From the NCBI GenBank assembly GCA_019635755.1, contig JAHBYW010000007.1, forward strand, positions 62,001-126,000: DNA of 64,000 nt. The letters run 5' to 3'. Below are positions 50,847 to 60,833 of the stretch, one piece after another (position 1 is the first letter of the stretch; every line of letters starts with the position of its first letter). The notes below the pieces were generated by a model, which was not told the DNA's origin, made no database searches, and saw only the letters and a list, made by a program, of their open reading frames with translations. Made by a program: the position numbers and the translations under genes. The stretch comes from Rhizobiaceae bacterium. Its GTDB lineage: Bacteria; Pseudomonadota; Alphaproteobacteria; Rhizobiales; Rhizobiaceae.

Positions 50847-52001
50847 ATGACCCCCTCCCTGAAGAGATACCGCCGCATCGTCGTGAAGATCGGCTCGGCG
50901 CTGCTTGTCGATCGCACCACGGGGCTGAAGCGCACGTGGCTGGCATCGCTGGTCGATGACATCGCCGGGTTGGCGCGCGGCGGAACCGACATGCTGGTCG
51001 TCTCGTCGGGCGCCATCGCGCTCGGCCGCACGGTCCTTGGCCTGAAGCAGCGCGTGCTCAAGCTCGAGGAGAGCCAGGCCGCCGCGGCGGTCGGCCAGAT
51101 CGCGCTCGCCAGCGCCTGGTCGGAGGAGCTCGGGCGCCACGGCGTCGTGTCGGGCCAGATCCTGCTCACCCTCGGCGACACCGAGGAACGCCGCCGCTAC
51201 CTCAACGCCCGCGAGACCGTCGCGACGTTGTTGCGCATGAAGGCCGTGCCGGTCATCAACGAGAACGACACGGTCGCGACCTCAGAAATTCGCTATGGCG
51301 ACAACGACCGGCTGGCGGCGCGGGTCGCCACGATGATGAGCGCCGACCTCTTGGTGCTGCTCTCCGACATCGACGGGCTCTACACAGCCTCGCCCGCGCT
51401 CGACCCGAATGCCGCCTTCATCCCCGTGGTCGAGCGCATCACGCCCGAGATCGAGGCGATGGGCGGCGGCGCCGCTTCCGAACTGTCGCGCGGCGGCATG
51501 CGCACCAAGCTCGATGCCGGCAAGATCGCGACAATGGCGGGGACTGCGATGATCATCACCGCCGGTGCGCGGCTGAACCCGCTTGCCGCCATCGACCGGG
51601 GCGAACGCGCCACCTCCTTTCACCCGAGCGCCAATCCGGTCCGCGGCTACAAGACCTGGATCGCTGGCCAGCTCGAGCCGGCGGGCCGCCTGACCGTCGA
51701 CGCCGGCGCGGTTGCCGCGCTTCTCTCCGGCAAGTCGCTGCTGCCCGCCGGCGTAAAGCTGGTCAGCGGTGCGTTCGCGCGTGGCGACACAGTGGCGATC
51801 CTCGATCCCGACGGCCGCGAGGTGGCGCGTGGTCTGGTTGCCTACGACGCGCCGGACGCCGTGCGGATCGCTGGCCTGAAGAGCACCGAGATCGCGTCGG
51901 TCCTCGGCTACGAACCGCGTTCGGCGATGATCCATCGCGACGACCTCGTGGTCAGCCGGGCGGCCGGGTCGGCGAATTCACCAACCGCCGCGTCAAACTG
52001 A
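50847..52001 (+). CDS. proB: Glutamate 5-kinase
   Basis: 384 residues. An N-terminal amino-acid-kinase domain ([57 protein letters not shown]) and a C-terminal PUA domain (about 290-370). It phosphorylates glutamate in the first step of proline synthesis and is normally inhibited by proline. It lies 21 bp after obgE. Confidence 0.95.
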   Translation: MTPSLKRYRRIVVKIGSALLVDRTTGLKRTWLASLVDDIAGLARGGTDMLVVSSGAIALGRTVLGLKQRVLKLEESQAAAAVGQIALASAWSEELGRHGVVSGQILLTLGDTEERRRYLNARETVATLLRMKAVPVINENDTVATSEIRYGDNDRLAARVATMMSADLLVLLSDIDGLYTASPALDPNAAFIPVVERITPEIEAMGGGAASELSRGGMRTKLDAGKIATMAGTAMIITAGARLNPLAAIDRGERATSFHPSANPVRGYKTWIAGQLEPAGRLTVDAGAVAALLSGKSLLPAGVKLVSGAFARGDTVAILDPDGREVARGLVAYDAPDAVRIAGLKSTEIASVLGYEPRSAMIHRDDLVVSRAAGSANSPTAASN

Positions 52002-52020
52002 TGCCGCATGGGGAGTCGTC

Positions 52021-52389
52021 ATGGAGAGGCCCACTGCAACGCCGAGTCCGGATTCCGAAGAGACTGAGGTAGACGAGAGCCCGGAGGCCTACGGTCGTGC
52101 TTCCCTGATCTTCGCCGCAATCGGGCTGGCATCCATCGCCGGTGCGGTTGCCACAGCCCTCTACGGCGAGTTCCTGGCCGGCATGAGGAGTGTTGGCAGC
52201 GCCCTGCTAACTGCTCTCATGCTGCTCTACCTCGTCGCGCCGGTATCGTTGCTTGCGGGTGTGGTATACGGTGTGGTGGGACTCGCGGCAAAGGGCGTCG
52301 CCAAGTTGATCGCCCTGGCAGGAATTCTGAGCAATGTGGGCCTGATCGCGCTGGCGATCTATTTTCTGTTCTTCCATTGGGCCTCGTAG
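52021..52389 (+). CDS. Membrane protein of unknown function between proB and proA
   Basis: 122 residues. A polar, acidic N-terminus ([21 protein letters not shown]) is followed by three membrane segments ([76 protein letters not shown]). No family recognised. It starts 19 bp after proB and ends 8 bp before proA, so it sits inside the proline operon in the same direction. Confidence 0.72.
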   Translation: MERPTATPSPDSEETEVDESPEAYGRASLIFAAIGLASIAGAVATALYGEFLAGMRSVGSALLTALMLLYLVAPVSLLAGVVYGVVGLAAKGVAKLIALAGILSNVGLIALAIYFLFFHWAS

Positions 52390-52397
52390 GGACGAGC

Positions 52398-53684
52398 ATG
52401 TTTCAGTTGCGGGACCGGGATTTCGGCGACACCCCTGCGCTGATGGCCGATATCGGCCGCCGCGCCCGCGCCGCGGCGCGTCCCCTGGCGACGGCCAGCG
52501 CCGAACGCAAGCATGCGGCGCTGGTCGGCATGGCGCAGGCCATCGAGCGCGGCATTCCCGCGATCCTCGACGCCAACGCGATCGACCTCCGGAACGGCGT
52601 CGACGCGAAACTGTCGCCCGCGATGATGGACCGGCTGAAGCTGACGGAGGGCCGCATCCGGGACATGGCGAACGCCGTGCGGGCCATCGCCGAGCTGAAG
52701 GACCCGGTCGGCGAGGTGATCGCTGCCTGGGACCGCCCGAACGGTCTCCACATCGAGCGCGTGCGCACGCCGCTCGGGGTCGTCGGCGTGATATACGAAA
52801 GCCGGCCGAACGTCACCGCGGACGCCGGCGCGCTCTGCCTCAAGGCCGGCAACCCCGTCATCCTGCGCGGCGGTTCGGATTCGCTGAACTCGTCGGCGGC
52901 GATCCACGCATGCCTGGTCGAGGGCCTGATCAAGGCCGGCCTGCCGGCCGACGCGATCCAGCTTGTGCCAACGCCCGACCGCGCCGCCGTGGGCGAGATG
53001 CTGGCGGGCCTTTCCGGCAATCTCGACGTGATCGTCCCGCGCGGCGGCAGGAGCTTGGTCGGCCGCGTCCAGACCGAAGCGCGCGTGCCGGTGTTCGCCC
53101 ATCTCGAAGGCATCTGCCATGTCTATGTCGACCGCTCGGCGAAGCTCGACATGGCTGTCGCCATCGCGGTCAACGCCAAGATGCGCCGCACCGGCATCTG
53201 CGGTGCGGCCGAGACACTGCTCGTCGACCGCGACGCAGCAGGCACCCACCTTGTGCCGATCCTCGAAGCGCTCGCGAAGGCCGGCTGCGAGGTGCGCGGC
53301 ACGCCGGAGGTGATGGCGGCATTCACGCCCGCGATTGCCGCCAGCGAGGCCGACTGGACGACCGAATACCTCGACGCGATCATTTCGGTGAGACTGGTGG
53401 ACGGCATCGGCGAGGCGATCGAGCACATCGAGACGCATTCGTCGCACCACACCGAGGCGATCGTCGCCGAGGACGCGGCCTCCGTGGCGCGGTTCTTCGC
53501 CGATATCGATTCGGCGATTCTCCTGCACAACGCCTCGACCCAATTCGCCGACGGGGGCGAGTTCGGCATGGGCGCGGAGATCGGCATCGCCACCGGCAAG
53601 ATGCACGCGCGCGGTCCGGTCGGAGTCGAGCAGCTCACCTCGTTCAAATACCGCGTTCGCGGCTCCGGGCAGGTCAGGCCGTGA
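52398..53684 (+). CDS. proA: Glutamate-5-semialdehyde dehydrogenase
   Basis: 428 residues, aldehyde-dehydrogenase fold. [32 protein letters not shown], and the active-site Cys in [14 protein letters not shown]-terminal [22 protein letters not shown]. It reduces glutamyl-5-phosphate to the semialdehyde. The ATG at 52398 gives the MFQLRDRD start; an ATG seven codons earlier overlaps the membrane-protein gene. Confidence 0.96.
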   Translation: MFQLRDRDFGDTPALMADIGRRARAAARPLATASAERKHAALVGMAQAIERGIPAILDANAIDLRNGVDAKLSPAMMDRLKLTEGRIRDMANAVRAIAELKDPVGEVIAAWDRPNGLHIERVRTPLGVVGVIYESRPNVTADAGALCLKAGNPVILRGGSDSLNSSAAIHACLVEGLIKAGLPADAIQLVPTPDRAAVGEMLAGLSGNLDVIVPRGGRSLVGRVQTEARVPVFAHLEGICHVYVDRSAKLDMAVAIAVNAKMRRTGICGAAETLLVDRDAAGTHLVPILEALAKAGCEVRGTPEVMAAFTPAIAASEADWTTEYLDAIISVRLVDGIGEAIEHIETHSSHHTEAIVAEDAASVARFFADIDSAILLHNASTQFADGGEFGMGAEIGIATGKMHARGPVGVEQLTSFKYRVRGSGQVRP

Positions 53685-53701
53685 GAGGGCGGACCTGTTT
53701 G

Positions 53702-53745
53702 CCCTTCCCTCCGCGGGGAGGGTGGCCCGAGGGGCCGGGCGGGAG
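53702..53745. repeat. Interspersed double-hairpin element, copy 2
   Basis: CCCTCC/GGAGGG (53707-53712 with 53717-53722) is followed by GGCCC-gag-GGGCC and GGGCGGGAG. The layout matches the element at 26935. It sits between proA and nadD, where it may partly uncouple their transcription. Confidence 0.6.
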
Positions 53746-53865
53746 TTCGCGCACACCCGCCGGCCGTGCCTGACCGTGCTATCGTCTGTGCCCCCAGTCG
53801 GCGCCGCGACGCCCGTCGATGCAGCCCGTCCGGCGGACGGTGAGCTCTCCGCCCGATACCTGCGC

Positions 53866-54456
53866 ATGCCGCATGTCGAGCCGGGCATGCAGGTCGGGCT
53901 GTTCGGCGGCTCGTTCAATCCGCCGCACGCCGGTCATGCGCTGGTCGCCGAGATCGCGCTGAGGCGGCTGGCGCTGGACCAGCTCTGGTGGATCGTCACG
54001 CCGGGCAACCCGCTGAAGAGTACGCGCGAACTGGCGCCGCTGGCCGAGCGCGTCGCACTGTCGGAGAAGCTCGCCGAGGACCCCCGCATCAAGGTCACCG
54101 CCTTCGAAGCGCGTCACAACGTCCGCTACACGGCCGACACGCTGGCGCTGGTGAAGCGGCGCAATCCGGGTACGGACTTCGTCTGGGTGATGGGCGCCGA
54201 CAACCTCGCCGGCTTTCACCGCTGGCAGCGCTGGCGGCAGATCGCCCTGACCTTTCCCATCGCCGTCATCGACCGCCCGGGCTCGACGCTGTCCTTCCTG
54301 TCCTCGGTGATGGCGAAGACCTTCGACTACGCCCGGGTCGACGAGGGCGACGCCCCGCGGCTCGCCCGCATGAAGGCGCCGGCCTGGACCTTCATCCATG
54401 GGCCGCGATCCTCGCTCTCGTCCAGCGCCCTTCGGAAGGCAGCCCGCACGGCGTAG
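53866..54456 (+). CDS. nadD: Nicotinate-nucleotide adenylyltransferase
   Basis: 196 residues. The nucleotidyltransferase motif VGLFGGSFNPPHAGH is at the start, LWWIVTPGNPLK and VWVMGADNLAGFHRW in the middle, and SSLSSSALR in place of the usual ISSTxxR at the end. It makes deamido-NAD from nicotinate mononucleotide and ATP. The ATG at 53866 is chosen because the longer frame begins in the repeat element. Confidence 0.93.
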   Translation: MPHVEPGMQVGLFGGSFNPPHAGHALVAEIALRRLALDQLWWIVTPGNPLKSTRELAPLAERVALSEKLAEDPRIKVTAFEARHNVRYTADTLALVKRRNPGTDFVWVMGADNLAGFHRWQRWRQIALTFPIAVIDRPGSTLSFLSSVMAKTFDYARVDEGDAPRLARMKAPAWTFIHGPRSSLSSSALRKAARTA

Positions 54457-54552
54457 CCGGCACGGCGGCCAGCCTGGCTTTTTGCTGGGCCAGCACGCGC
54501 CTGCAACGCCGGATGTCGCTTTTATCGCACCGACCGGGGTGCCGCCGCTGCG

Positions 54553-55839
54553 ATGATCCCGGCCATGAACGAGACGGCCGCCTCGACCCTTCGCGCCGCG
54601 ACGCTCGCCGCGCCGTCGGTGGCGATCGCCAGCGTCGTCCTGTCCATGGCGCTGGTGGCGATCGGCAACGGCCTGATGTTCGCCTATGTGCCCGTGCGGC
54701 TGGGCTCCGAAGGCTTCGCGCCCACCTGGGCCGGCACGATCCTGACCGGACTGTCGGCTGGCGGCATCCTCGGCTGCCTGACAACCGGCTGGGTCGTCCG
54801 GCGCGTGGGACATGCGCGCGCCTATATGCTGTTTTCGGCGCTGATCGTACTGTCCAACGTCGCGCTGGGTGTCGGTACCTATCCCGTCCTGTGGATCCTG
54901 TCGCGCGCGCTCTACGGCTTCGCCATCTGCGCGCTCTTCATCATCGCCCAGAGCTGGCTCAACGACGCCGTCGCCAATGCGATCCGCGGCCGGGTGATGG
55001 CGATCTTCTACGTCTCCTACATCGTCGGCCTCGGCGTCGGTTCTTTCCTGCTGCGTTTCATCGACATCGCCACGACTGCCGCGCCGCTGGTCGGCATCGC
55101 CTTCACGGCGTTGTCCATTCTCCCCGTGGGGATGACACGGCTGGCCCAGCCCCCCGCGCCCGAGGCGGCCTCGATCGCTCTCGGGCGCGCCTGGCGCATC
55201 TCGCCCGTCGGCGTCGCCGGCATGCTGGCCGTCGGCGGCCTGTCGATGATGATCGCCGGCTTCACGCCGATCCACACCACCGAGAGCGGCTACAGCCAGG
55301 CCGACGTCGCGACGCTGATGTTCGCCATGCCGCTCGGTACGCTGATCTTCCAGATTCCCTTCGGCTGGATCTCGGACCGCACCGACCGGCGCTACGTGCT
55401 GATCGCCGCGTCCGCGCTCGTCGTCCTGGCAGGCCTGGCCGCGCTCCGCTTCGACGGCGCCACACTCCTGACCATCATCGCCATCTACGTGGTGTGGAGC
55501 GGCGCCAGCGAATCCATCTACTCGCTGTCCAACGCCCACGCCAACGACCGCGCCTCGAAGGACGAACTCGTCCATCTGTCGAGCAGCATGCTGTTCGCCT
55601 GGTCGATCTCGGGCTTCCTCGTGCCGGGACTCGGCACGCTGCTGACCGCCGCCTACGGCACGCGATCCTTCATGTATGTCGCCATCGTCATCGCGGCGGT
55701 CTATTGCGGTTTCGTCCTCTGGCGGGTGATGACGACGCGCCGCGTTCCGCAGGAAGAGACGGGAAGCTTCGCGCCGATGACGGCCCAGGCGCCCGTCGCC
55801 GTGGACCTTGCCTTCTCCCCTGACGAATCCCGGAAATGA
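54553..55839 (+). CDS. MFS transporter, paralogue of the 19.7-kb gene
   Basis: 428 residues and 12 predicted membrane segments, with loops VRRVGHARAYM and GWISDRTDRRYVLIAA and the segment YSLSNAHANDRASKDELVHLSSS. The ISDRTDRRYVL loop and AHANDxAS segment are shared with the transporter at 19717, so the two are paralogues. Substrate unknown. It separates nadD from rsfS, and its stop abuts the convergent mechanosensitive-channel gene with no spacer. A second ATG four codons in is possible. Confidence 0.86.
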   Translation: MIPAMNETAASTLRAATLAAPSVAIASVVLSMALVAIGNGLMFAYVPVRLGSEGFAPTWAGTILTGLSAGGILGCLTTGWVVRRVGHARAYMLFSALIVLSNVALGVGTYPVLWILSRALYGFAICALFIIAQSWLNDAVANAIRGRVMAIFYVSYIVGLGVGSFLLRFIDIATTAAPLVGIAFTALSILPVGMTRLAQPPAPEAASIALGRAWRISPVGVAGMLAVGGLSMMIAGFTPIHTTESGYSQADVATLMFAMPLGTLIFQIPFGWISDRTDRRYVLIAASALVVLAGLAALRFDGATLLTIIAIYVVWSGASESIYSLSNAHANDRASKDELVHLSSSMLFAWSISGFLVPGLGTLLTAAYGTRSFMYVAIVIAAVYCGFVLWRVMTTRRVPQEETGSFAPMTAQAPVAVDLAFSPDESRK

Positions 55840-56748
55840 CTATTTCCGCGCCGCGACCGCCGCACGCGCCGGAGGTGCATGCCCGGCGTCGGCCTGCTCG
55901 CTGCCGGCCCGCGGCGCCAGCGCGAGCGGCTGCGGGGCGACCGCGGGCCTGACGGCCTGCCGGTCGAAGCTCTGCTTGATCAGCCTGTTCAGCGCCGTCT
56001 TCGTCTTCAGAAAATCCGTGTCGCTGGTCCAGTACCTGAGCGTCATGGTGAACAGCGTGTCGCGCAGTTCCCCCACGAACACCTGCGGCGCGGGGCTGGA
56101 CTTCACCCGCTCGTCGAGCCCCGCGAGCCCCAGCAGGATTTCCTCCGCCGCATCGACGTCGGTCGCGTAGTCGAGGCCGATCGTGATGTCGTTGCGGCGC
56201 AGCCGGTTGCGCGACGAGTTGCGGACAGGCTCGTTCCAGAGCTTCGAATTGGGCGCCAGCACATAGACGCCGTCCGGCTGGCGCAGGCGCGTGGCAAAGA
56301 GGCCGATCTCCTCGACGTCGCCATCGATGTTTCCGACCGCGATCGATTCGCCCACGCGGAAGGGCCGCAGCACCAGCAGCATGATCCCGGCGGCGATGTT
56401 CTGCAGCGTGCCCTGGAGCGCCAGGCCTATGGCAAGGCCGATGGCGCCGATGGCGGCAATGATCGATGCCGTCTGGACGCCGAACTGGCCGAGCACCATC
56501 ACCAGCACCAGAACGATGATCGCGTAGCGCCCCAGCGACGCGAAGAAGCCGCGAAGCGTCCGGTCGAATCCGCGGATGCGCGCCAGACCCGCATAGAGCC
56601 AGCGCTCGATCAGCCCGGCGAGAATCCATCCGCCGATGATCAGCACGAGGGCACCGAGCACCGAGAACGAGTACGAGACGAGGAGTGCGCTGATCTGCGC
56701 CCAACCGGTCTGCAGGCTCGCCCAGGCGCTGTCGAGTGTGGAATCCAT
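55840..56748 (-). CDS. MscS family mechanosensitive ion channel
   Basis: 302 residues. Three N-terminal membrane helices end in the pore helix AIGAIGLAIGLALQGTLQNIAAGIMLLVLRPFRVGE. The MscS beta domain (GNIDGDVEEIGLFATRLRQPDGVYVLAPNSKLW) and alpha/beta C-domain follow, with an Ala/Pro-rich tail. It releases solutes on hypo-osmotic shock. ATG at 56748 is used; a TTG directly before it is also in frame. Confidence 0.9.
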   Translation of the reverse strand: MDSTLDSAWASLQTGWAQISALLVSYSFSVLGALVLIIGGWILAGLIERWLYAGLARIRGFDRTLRGFFASLGRYAIIVLVLVMVLGQFGVQTASIIAAIGAIGLAIGLALQGTLQNIAAGIMLLVLRPFRVGESIAVGNIDGDVEEIGLFATRLRQPDGVYVLAPNSKLWNEPVRNSSRNRLRRNDITIGLDYATDVDAAEEILLGLAGLDERVKSSPAPQVFVGELRDTLFTMTLRYWTSDTDFLKTKTALNRLIKQSFDRQAVRPAVAPQPLALAPRAGSEQADAGHAPPARAAVAARK

Positions 56749-57050
56749 CAAGAGCGGCCCTTTCGGTTGTCAGGGCGTGCCATGCCCCGTCACGATCCTC
56801 AGGCCCCCGGCATGACCCTCCGACATAACCCACGGCGCAGGTCGGGGTTCCCGGCGGCGACCGGGAGAGGCGGGCGCAGCGCAGCGCGAACGACGCCTGA
56901 CGGCGCCGTCTTGAATCTGTAGCGTGACCGTGCCTATCTTCAGGCAGCCCGCCGTCCGGCGGGCTGATTTGGTTGTTCTTGCCGGGAAAGGAAAGACACC
57001 TGAGAACAGCGCTTCGGAAGAAGGCCGACTTCGCGCCTTCGCCGGCCGGG
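56749..57050. other. Intergenic stretch before rsfS
   Basis: About 300 bp between the divergent mscS-type gene and rsfS. I see no gene or strong promoter. An in-frame TTG at 56973 could extend rsfS by 26 residues (a basic HLRTALRKK segment), so part of this stretch may be coding. Confidence 0.35.
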
Positions 57051-57410
57051 ATGAGCCGAAACGACGACCCATCGCGCGCCATCAAGACAGTCCTTTCGAG
57101 TCTCGAAGACTCCAAGGCCGAGAACATCGTCTCCATCGACATTCAGGGCAAATCCAGTCTCGGCGACTACATGGTCGTCGCGTCGGGCCGGTCGCACCGC
57201 CATGTGGCGGCCGTGGCCGAGCATTTGCTGAAGGCGCTCAAGGACGCCGGCTTGGGCCAGGCGCGCGTCGAGGGCCTGCAGGCCGCCGACTGGGTGCTGA
57301 TCGATGCCGGCGACGTCATCGTCCACGTCTTCCGCCCGGAAGTCCGCGAGTTCTACAACCTCGAGAAGATGTGGCAGGCGCCCGATCTCGAGGAAGAAAC
57401 GCTTCACTGA
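57051..57410 (+). CDS. rsfS: Ribosome silencing factor RsfS
   Basis: 119 residues from the ATG: SRAIKTVLSSLEDSKAENIVSIDIQGKSSLGDYMVVASGRSHRHV, then GLQAADWVLIDAGDVIVHVFRPEVREFYNLEKMW, the full RsfS/Iojap signature. It binds L14 and blocks subunit joining when nutrients are scarce. A longer start (TTG 56973) is possible, but the ATG gives the normal family length. Confidence 0.93.
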   Translation: MSRNDDPSRAIKTVLSSLEDSKAENIVSIDIQGKSSLGDYMVVASGRSHRHVAAVAEHLLKALKDAGLGQARVEGLQAADWVLIDAGDVIVHVFRPEVREFYNLEKMWQAPDLEEETLH

Positions 57411-57437
57411 CGCCCTGGCCGGCCAGGGCGAGGCGTC

Positions 57438-57920
57438 ATGCGGATATCGGTCCATGCCGTCGGCAAGATGAAGGCGGGACCGGAGCAGGAGCTTGCCGAC
57501 CGGTTCTTCGGGCGGTTCGGCAAGGCTGCACCTGCGATCGGCCTGGGTTTCGGCGGCGTCCGCGAGATTGCCGAAGGTCGCGCGGGCCCTGCCGCCGGGC
57601 GAACGGCCGACGAGGCGTCCCGGCTCGCTGAAAGACTGCCGCCCGATGCCGAACTCGTGCTGCTCGACGAGCGCGGCCGCGACCTCTCCTCCGCCGACTT
57701 CGCCGCCCACGTCGCGCGATCCCGCGACGGCAGCCGGCGCGACATGGCCATCGTGATCGGCGGCCCTGACGGGCACGACCCCGCCTTCCGCGCCCGCGCC
57801 GGGCTCGTGATGTCGTTCGGCAGGGCGACGTGGCCGCACCAGCTCGTCCGGGTCATGCTGGCGGAGCAGCTCTATCGGGCCGCGACGATTCTCGCCGGCC
57901 ATCCCTACCATCGCGTCTGA
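57438..57920 (+). CDS. rlmH: 23S rRNA (pseudouridine-1915-N3)-methyltransferase RlmH
   Basis: 160 residues of the SPOUT fold: ISVHAVGKMKAGPEQELADRF at the start, VIGGPDGHDPAF (SAM loop), and the terminal knot LSFGRATWPHQLVRVMLAEQLYRAATILAGHPYHR; the usual Met is replaced by Ala in GRATWPHQ. It methylates pseudouridine 1915 in 70S ribosomes. It is 27 bp after rsfS. Confidence 0.94.
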   Translation: MRISVHAVGKMKAGPEQELADRFFGRFGKAAPAIGLGFGGVREIAEGRAGPAAGRTADEASRLAERLPPDAELVLLDERGRDLSSADFAAHVARSRDGSRRDMAIVIGGPDGHDPAFRARAGLVMSFGRATWPHQLVRVMLAEQLYRAATILAGHPYHRV

Positions 57921-58041
57921 CCCGCCCCTGAACCGCCACAAAGCGCCGGGAGCCTCAGGCTGGGCAGCGACCGCTCATGGTTGATGGTTCCTTAACGAAC
58001 CGCCTTCTAAGGTCGGCCGCGAGGTACGAAAAGCGCACGCA

Positions 58042-59379
58042 ATGCCATCCCGGAACGGACGATACGCGGCCCCGCGGCGGCTCTGCGCCGCTCTTCTGGC
58101 CGTGGCGATGGTCGCGCCCGCCGCCCGGGCGGCCGAGCCGCGGACGGCGGCCGAGTTCGAGGCCAAGCGGGTGGAAAGCGTCGCGGAATATGAGCGGGTG
58201 GCGCGCGAGATCAGCCTTTCCGAGGAACGCATCGCCTCGCTAACCGGCGAGATCGCCACGGTGAAGAAGGACCACGCGTCGCTAACCGCGGCGCTGATCC
58301 AGGCCGCCAAGACCGAACGCAAGCTCGCCGAGGACATCGAGGACATCACCAGCCGGCTGGAGGAGCTGAAGGAGCAGGAGGCAGCGATCCGCGCCTCTCT
58401 CGCCGCCCGCCGCGACGTGCTGGCCGAAGTGCTGGGTGCCCTGCAGCGGATGGGGCTCAACCCGCCGCCGGCGCTGCTCGTCACGCCGGACGACGCGCTC
58501 TCCTCGGTCCGCAGCGCCATCCTGCTGGGCGCTGTCGTCCCCGAACTGCGCGGCGAGACCGAGATCCTCATCGCCGACCTGGCGGAACTGGCCCGGGTGG
58601 TGGCGTCGATCGAGACGGAGCGCGACAAGCTCCAGCAGACGGTGCGCGAGCAGGCGGCGGAGCAGACCCGGCTGGCACTGCTGATCGAGGAGAAGAAGAC
58701 GTTCCAGGCAGCCTCCGAGGAAGCCGCGAAGGCCGAACGCAGCAAGGTCGAATCGCTCGGCGCCAAGGCCAAGAGCCTGAACGGCCTGATCGCCTCGCTC
58801 GAGGCGGAAGTGTCGACCCGGCGCAGCGCCGAGGAAAAGGCGCGGCAGGAGGAAGAACGGCGGCTGCAGCGCGAGGCGGCGCTGGCGGCGATGCCGCTCC
58901 CGGACGCCAACCGGCTGGCCGGACCGACCGCTTTCGCCGCTCTGAGGGGCCAGCTGGAAATCCCGGTTGCGGGCCGGTTTGCCCGCCGTTTCGGCGGCGA
59001 CGACGGTAACGGCGCCGTGATGCATGGCGACATGGTGGCGACACAATCCGGCGCGATCGTCACGGCACCCGCGGACGGTAACGTGCTCTATGCGGGGGCA
59101 TTCCGGTCCTATGGACAGCTATTGATCCTGGATGCCGGCGACGGCTATCATGTCGTGTTGGCTGGGATGGGCAGAATCAGCGTCGCTCCGGGGCAATCCG
59201 TGATCGCGGGAGAGCCGGTTGGCGCAATGGGTGAGGCCAGGGTGGCGAGCGCCTCGGCTTCGGAGACTGAAACCCGGACGCCGGAGCTCTATGTCGAGTT
59301 CCGCAAGGACGGAGCCCCCGTCGATCCGGCCCCGTGGTGGTCGGCGCGTCTTTCTGGAAGGACAGGAAATGATTCGTAA
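58042..59379 (+). CDS. EnvC-like murein hydrolase activator
   Basis: 445 residues. A signal peptide (ALLAVAMVAPAARA) precedes two long coiled coils (about 35-120 and 180-280) and a C-terminal LytM/M23 domain. The domain lacks the metal ligands of active M23 peptidases: no HxxxD, and ELYVEFRKD replaces the HLHFE strand. That is expected for EnvC-type proteins that activate amidases rather than cut peptidoglycan themselves. It overlaps ctpA by 11 bases, a coupling common in Rhizobiales. Confidence 0.88.
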   Translation: MPSRNGRYAAPRRLCAALLAVAMVAPAARAAEPRTAAEFEAKRVESVAEYERVAREISLSEERIASLTGEIATVKKDHASLTAALIQAAKTERKLAEDIEDITSRLEELKEQEAAIRASLAARRDVLAEVLGALQRMGLNPPPALLVTPDDALSSVRSAILLGAVVPELRGETEILIADLAELARVVASIETERDKLQQTVREQAAEQTRLALLIEEKKTFQAASEEAAKAERSKVESLGAKAKSLNGLIASLEAEVSTRRSAEEKARQEEERRLQREAALAAMPLPDANRLAGPTAFAALRGQLEIPVAGRFARRFGGDDGNGAVMHGDMVATQSGAIVTAPADGNVLYAGAFRSYGQLLILDAGDGYHVVLAGMGRISVAPGQSVIAGEPVGAMGEARVASASASETETRTPELYVEFRKDGAPVDPAPWWSARLSGRTGNDS

Positions 59380-60694
59380 GGTGTCCCTTCTGTTCGCCGG
59401 CGCCCTGATGGGCGCATCGGCCATGAGCCTGGTCTACGGCGTGCCGAGCTCTTCGGCGATCGCCGCCGGATCGGAGACATACCGGCAGCTCGCGATCTTC
59501 GGCGACATCTTCGAGCGCGTCCGCGCGCAGTACGTGACGCCGCCCGAGGAGAAGGCGCTGGTGGAGAGCGCCATCAACGGCATGCTCACCTCGCTCGACC
59601 CGCACTCGTCCTACCTCAATCCGGATGCCGCCAAGGACATGCGCGTCCAGACCAAGGGCGAGTTCGGCGGCCTCGGCATCGAGGTCACCATGGAAAACGA
59701 GCTGGTGAAGGTCATCACCCCGATCGACGATACCCCGGCCGCGCGCGCAGGCGTCCGTGCCGGCGACTACATCTCGGCGATCGACGGCGACGAGGTCCGC
59801 GGCCTGTCGCTGAACGACGCGGTCGAGAAGATGCGCGGCCTGGTCAACACGCCGATCGAGCTGACCATCCTGCGCGAGGGCACCAACGAGCCGCTGAAGA
59901 TCACCATCATCCGCGACATCATCAAGGTGAAGGCGGTCAAGTACCGGGTCGAGAACGACGTCGGCTACATGAAGATCACTTCCTTCACGGAAAAGACCTT
60001 CGACGACCTGCAGTCGGCGATCGACACCATCCGCTCGCAGGTTCCCGAGGACAAGCTGAAGGGCTTCGTCCTCGACCTCAGGCTCAACCCGGGCGGCCTG
60101 CTCGACCAGGCGGTCAGCGTCTCCGACACCTTCCTCGACCGCGGCGAGATCGTCTCGACGCGCGGTCGCGACCCGAAGGACGTCTCGCGCTTCGACTCCC
60201 GTCCGGGCGACATGATCGACGGCAAGCCGCTGATCGTTCTGATCAATGGCGGGTCGGCCAGCGCCTCGGAGATCGTCGCGGGCGCGCTGCAGGATCACCG
60301 CCGGGCCACGGTCGTCGGCACGCAGTCCTTCGGCAAGGGCTCGGTGCAGACCATCATCCCGCTCGCCGAGAACGGCGCGCTCCGGCTGACGACGGCGCTC
60401 TACTACACGCCTGCCGGCAAGTCGATCCAGGGCAAGGGCATCACGCCGGACATCAAGGTGGAGCAGCCGCTGCCCGAGGAGCTCCAGGGCCAGGACGTGA
60501 CGCGCGGCGAATCCGACCTGCGCGGCCACATCAAGGGCGTGGAGGAGAGCTCGGAAGGCTCCGGCTCGGCCGCCTACGTGCCGCCGGACCCGAAGGACGA
60601 CGTCCAGCTCGCCTACGCGCTCGACCTGCTGCGGGGCGTGAAGACCGATCCGGCGTTCCCGCCGAATCCGGACAAGGCCGTGCTGAACCAGTAG
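59369..60694 (+). CDS. ctpA: Carboxy-terminal processing protease CtpA (S41)
   Basis: 441 residues. A signal sequence or anchor near the start is followed by a PDZ domain (GIEVTMENELVKVITPIDDTPAARAGVRAGDYISAIDG, about 95-175) and the S41 catalytic core with nucleophile in GGSASASEIVAGAL and lysine in SFGKGSVQTII. It is a periplasmic tail-specific protease that trims envelope proteins and hydrolases. The start lies within the 3' end of the EnvC gene. Confidence 0.94.
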   Translation: MIRKVSLLFAGALMGASAMSLVYGVPSSSAIAAGSETYRQLAIFGDIFERVRAQYVTPPEEKALVESAINGMLTSLDPHSSYLNPDAAKDMRVQTKGEFGGLGIEVTMENELVKVITPIDDTPAARAGVRAGDYISAIDGDEVRGLSLNDAVEKMRGLVNTPIELTILREGTNEPLKITIIRDIIKVKAVKYRVENDVGYMKITSFTEKTFDDLQSAIDTIRSQVPEDKLKGFVLDLRLNPGGLLDQAVSVSDTFLDRGEIVSTRGRDPKDVSRFDSRPGDMIDGKPLIVLINGGSASASEIVAGALQDHRRATVVGTQSFGKGSVQTIIPLAENGALRLTTALYYTPAGKSIQGKGITPDIKVEQPLPEELQGQDVTRGESDLRGHIKGVEESSEGSGSAAYVPPDPKDDVQLAYALDLLRGVKTDPAFPPNPDKAVLNQ

Positions 60695-60833
60695 GCCGCG
60701 CAGGCGGCCCGCCGTCTGCCTCGTGCAAGGTCGGCATGCGAAGTGTTGAACTGCCGGGATCACCAATTCCGGCAGTTTTGATTCCGGCAGCCTTCAATCC
60801 GGCTCGGGCGGCGTCGGGGAGGAATCGCAGGCG

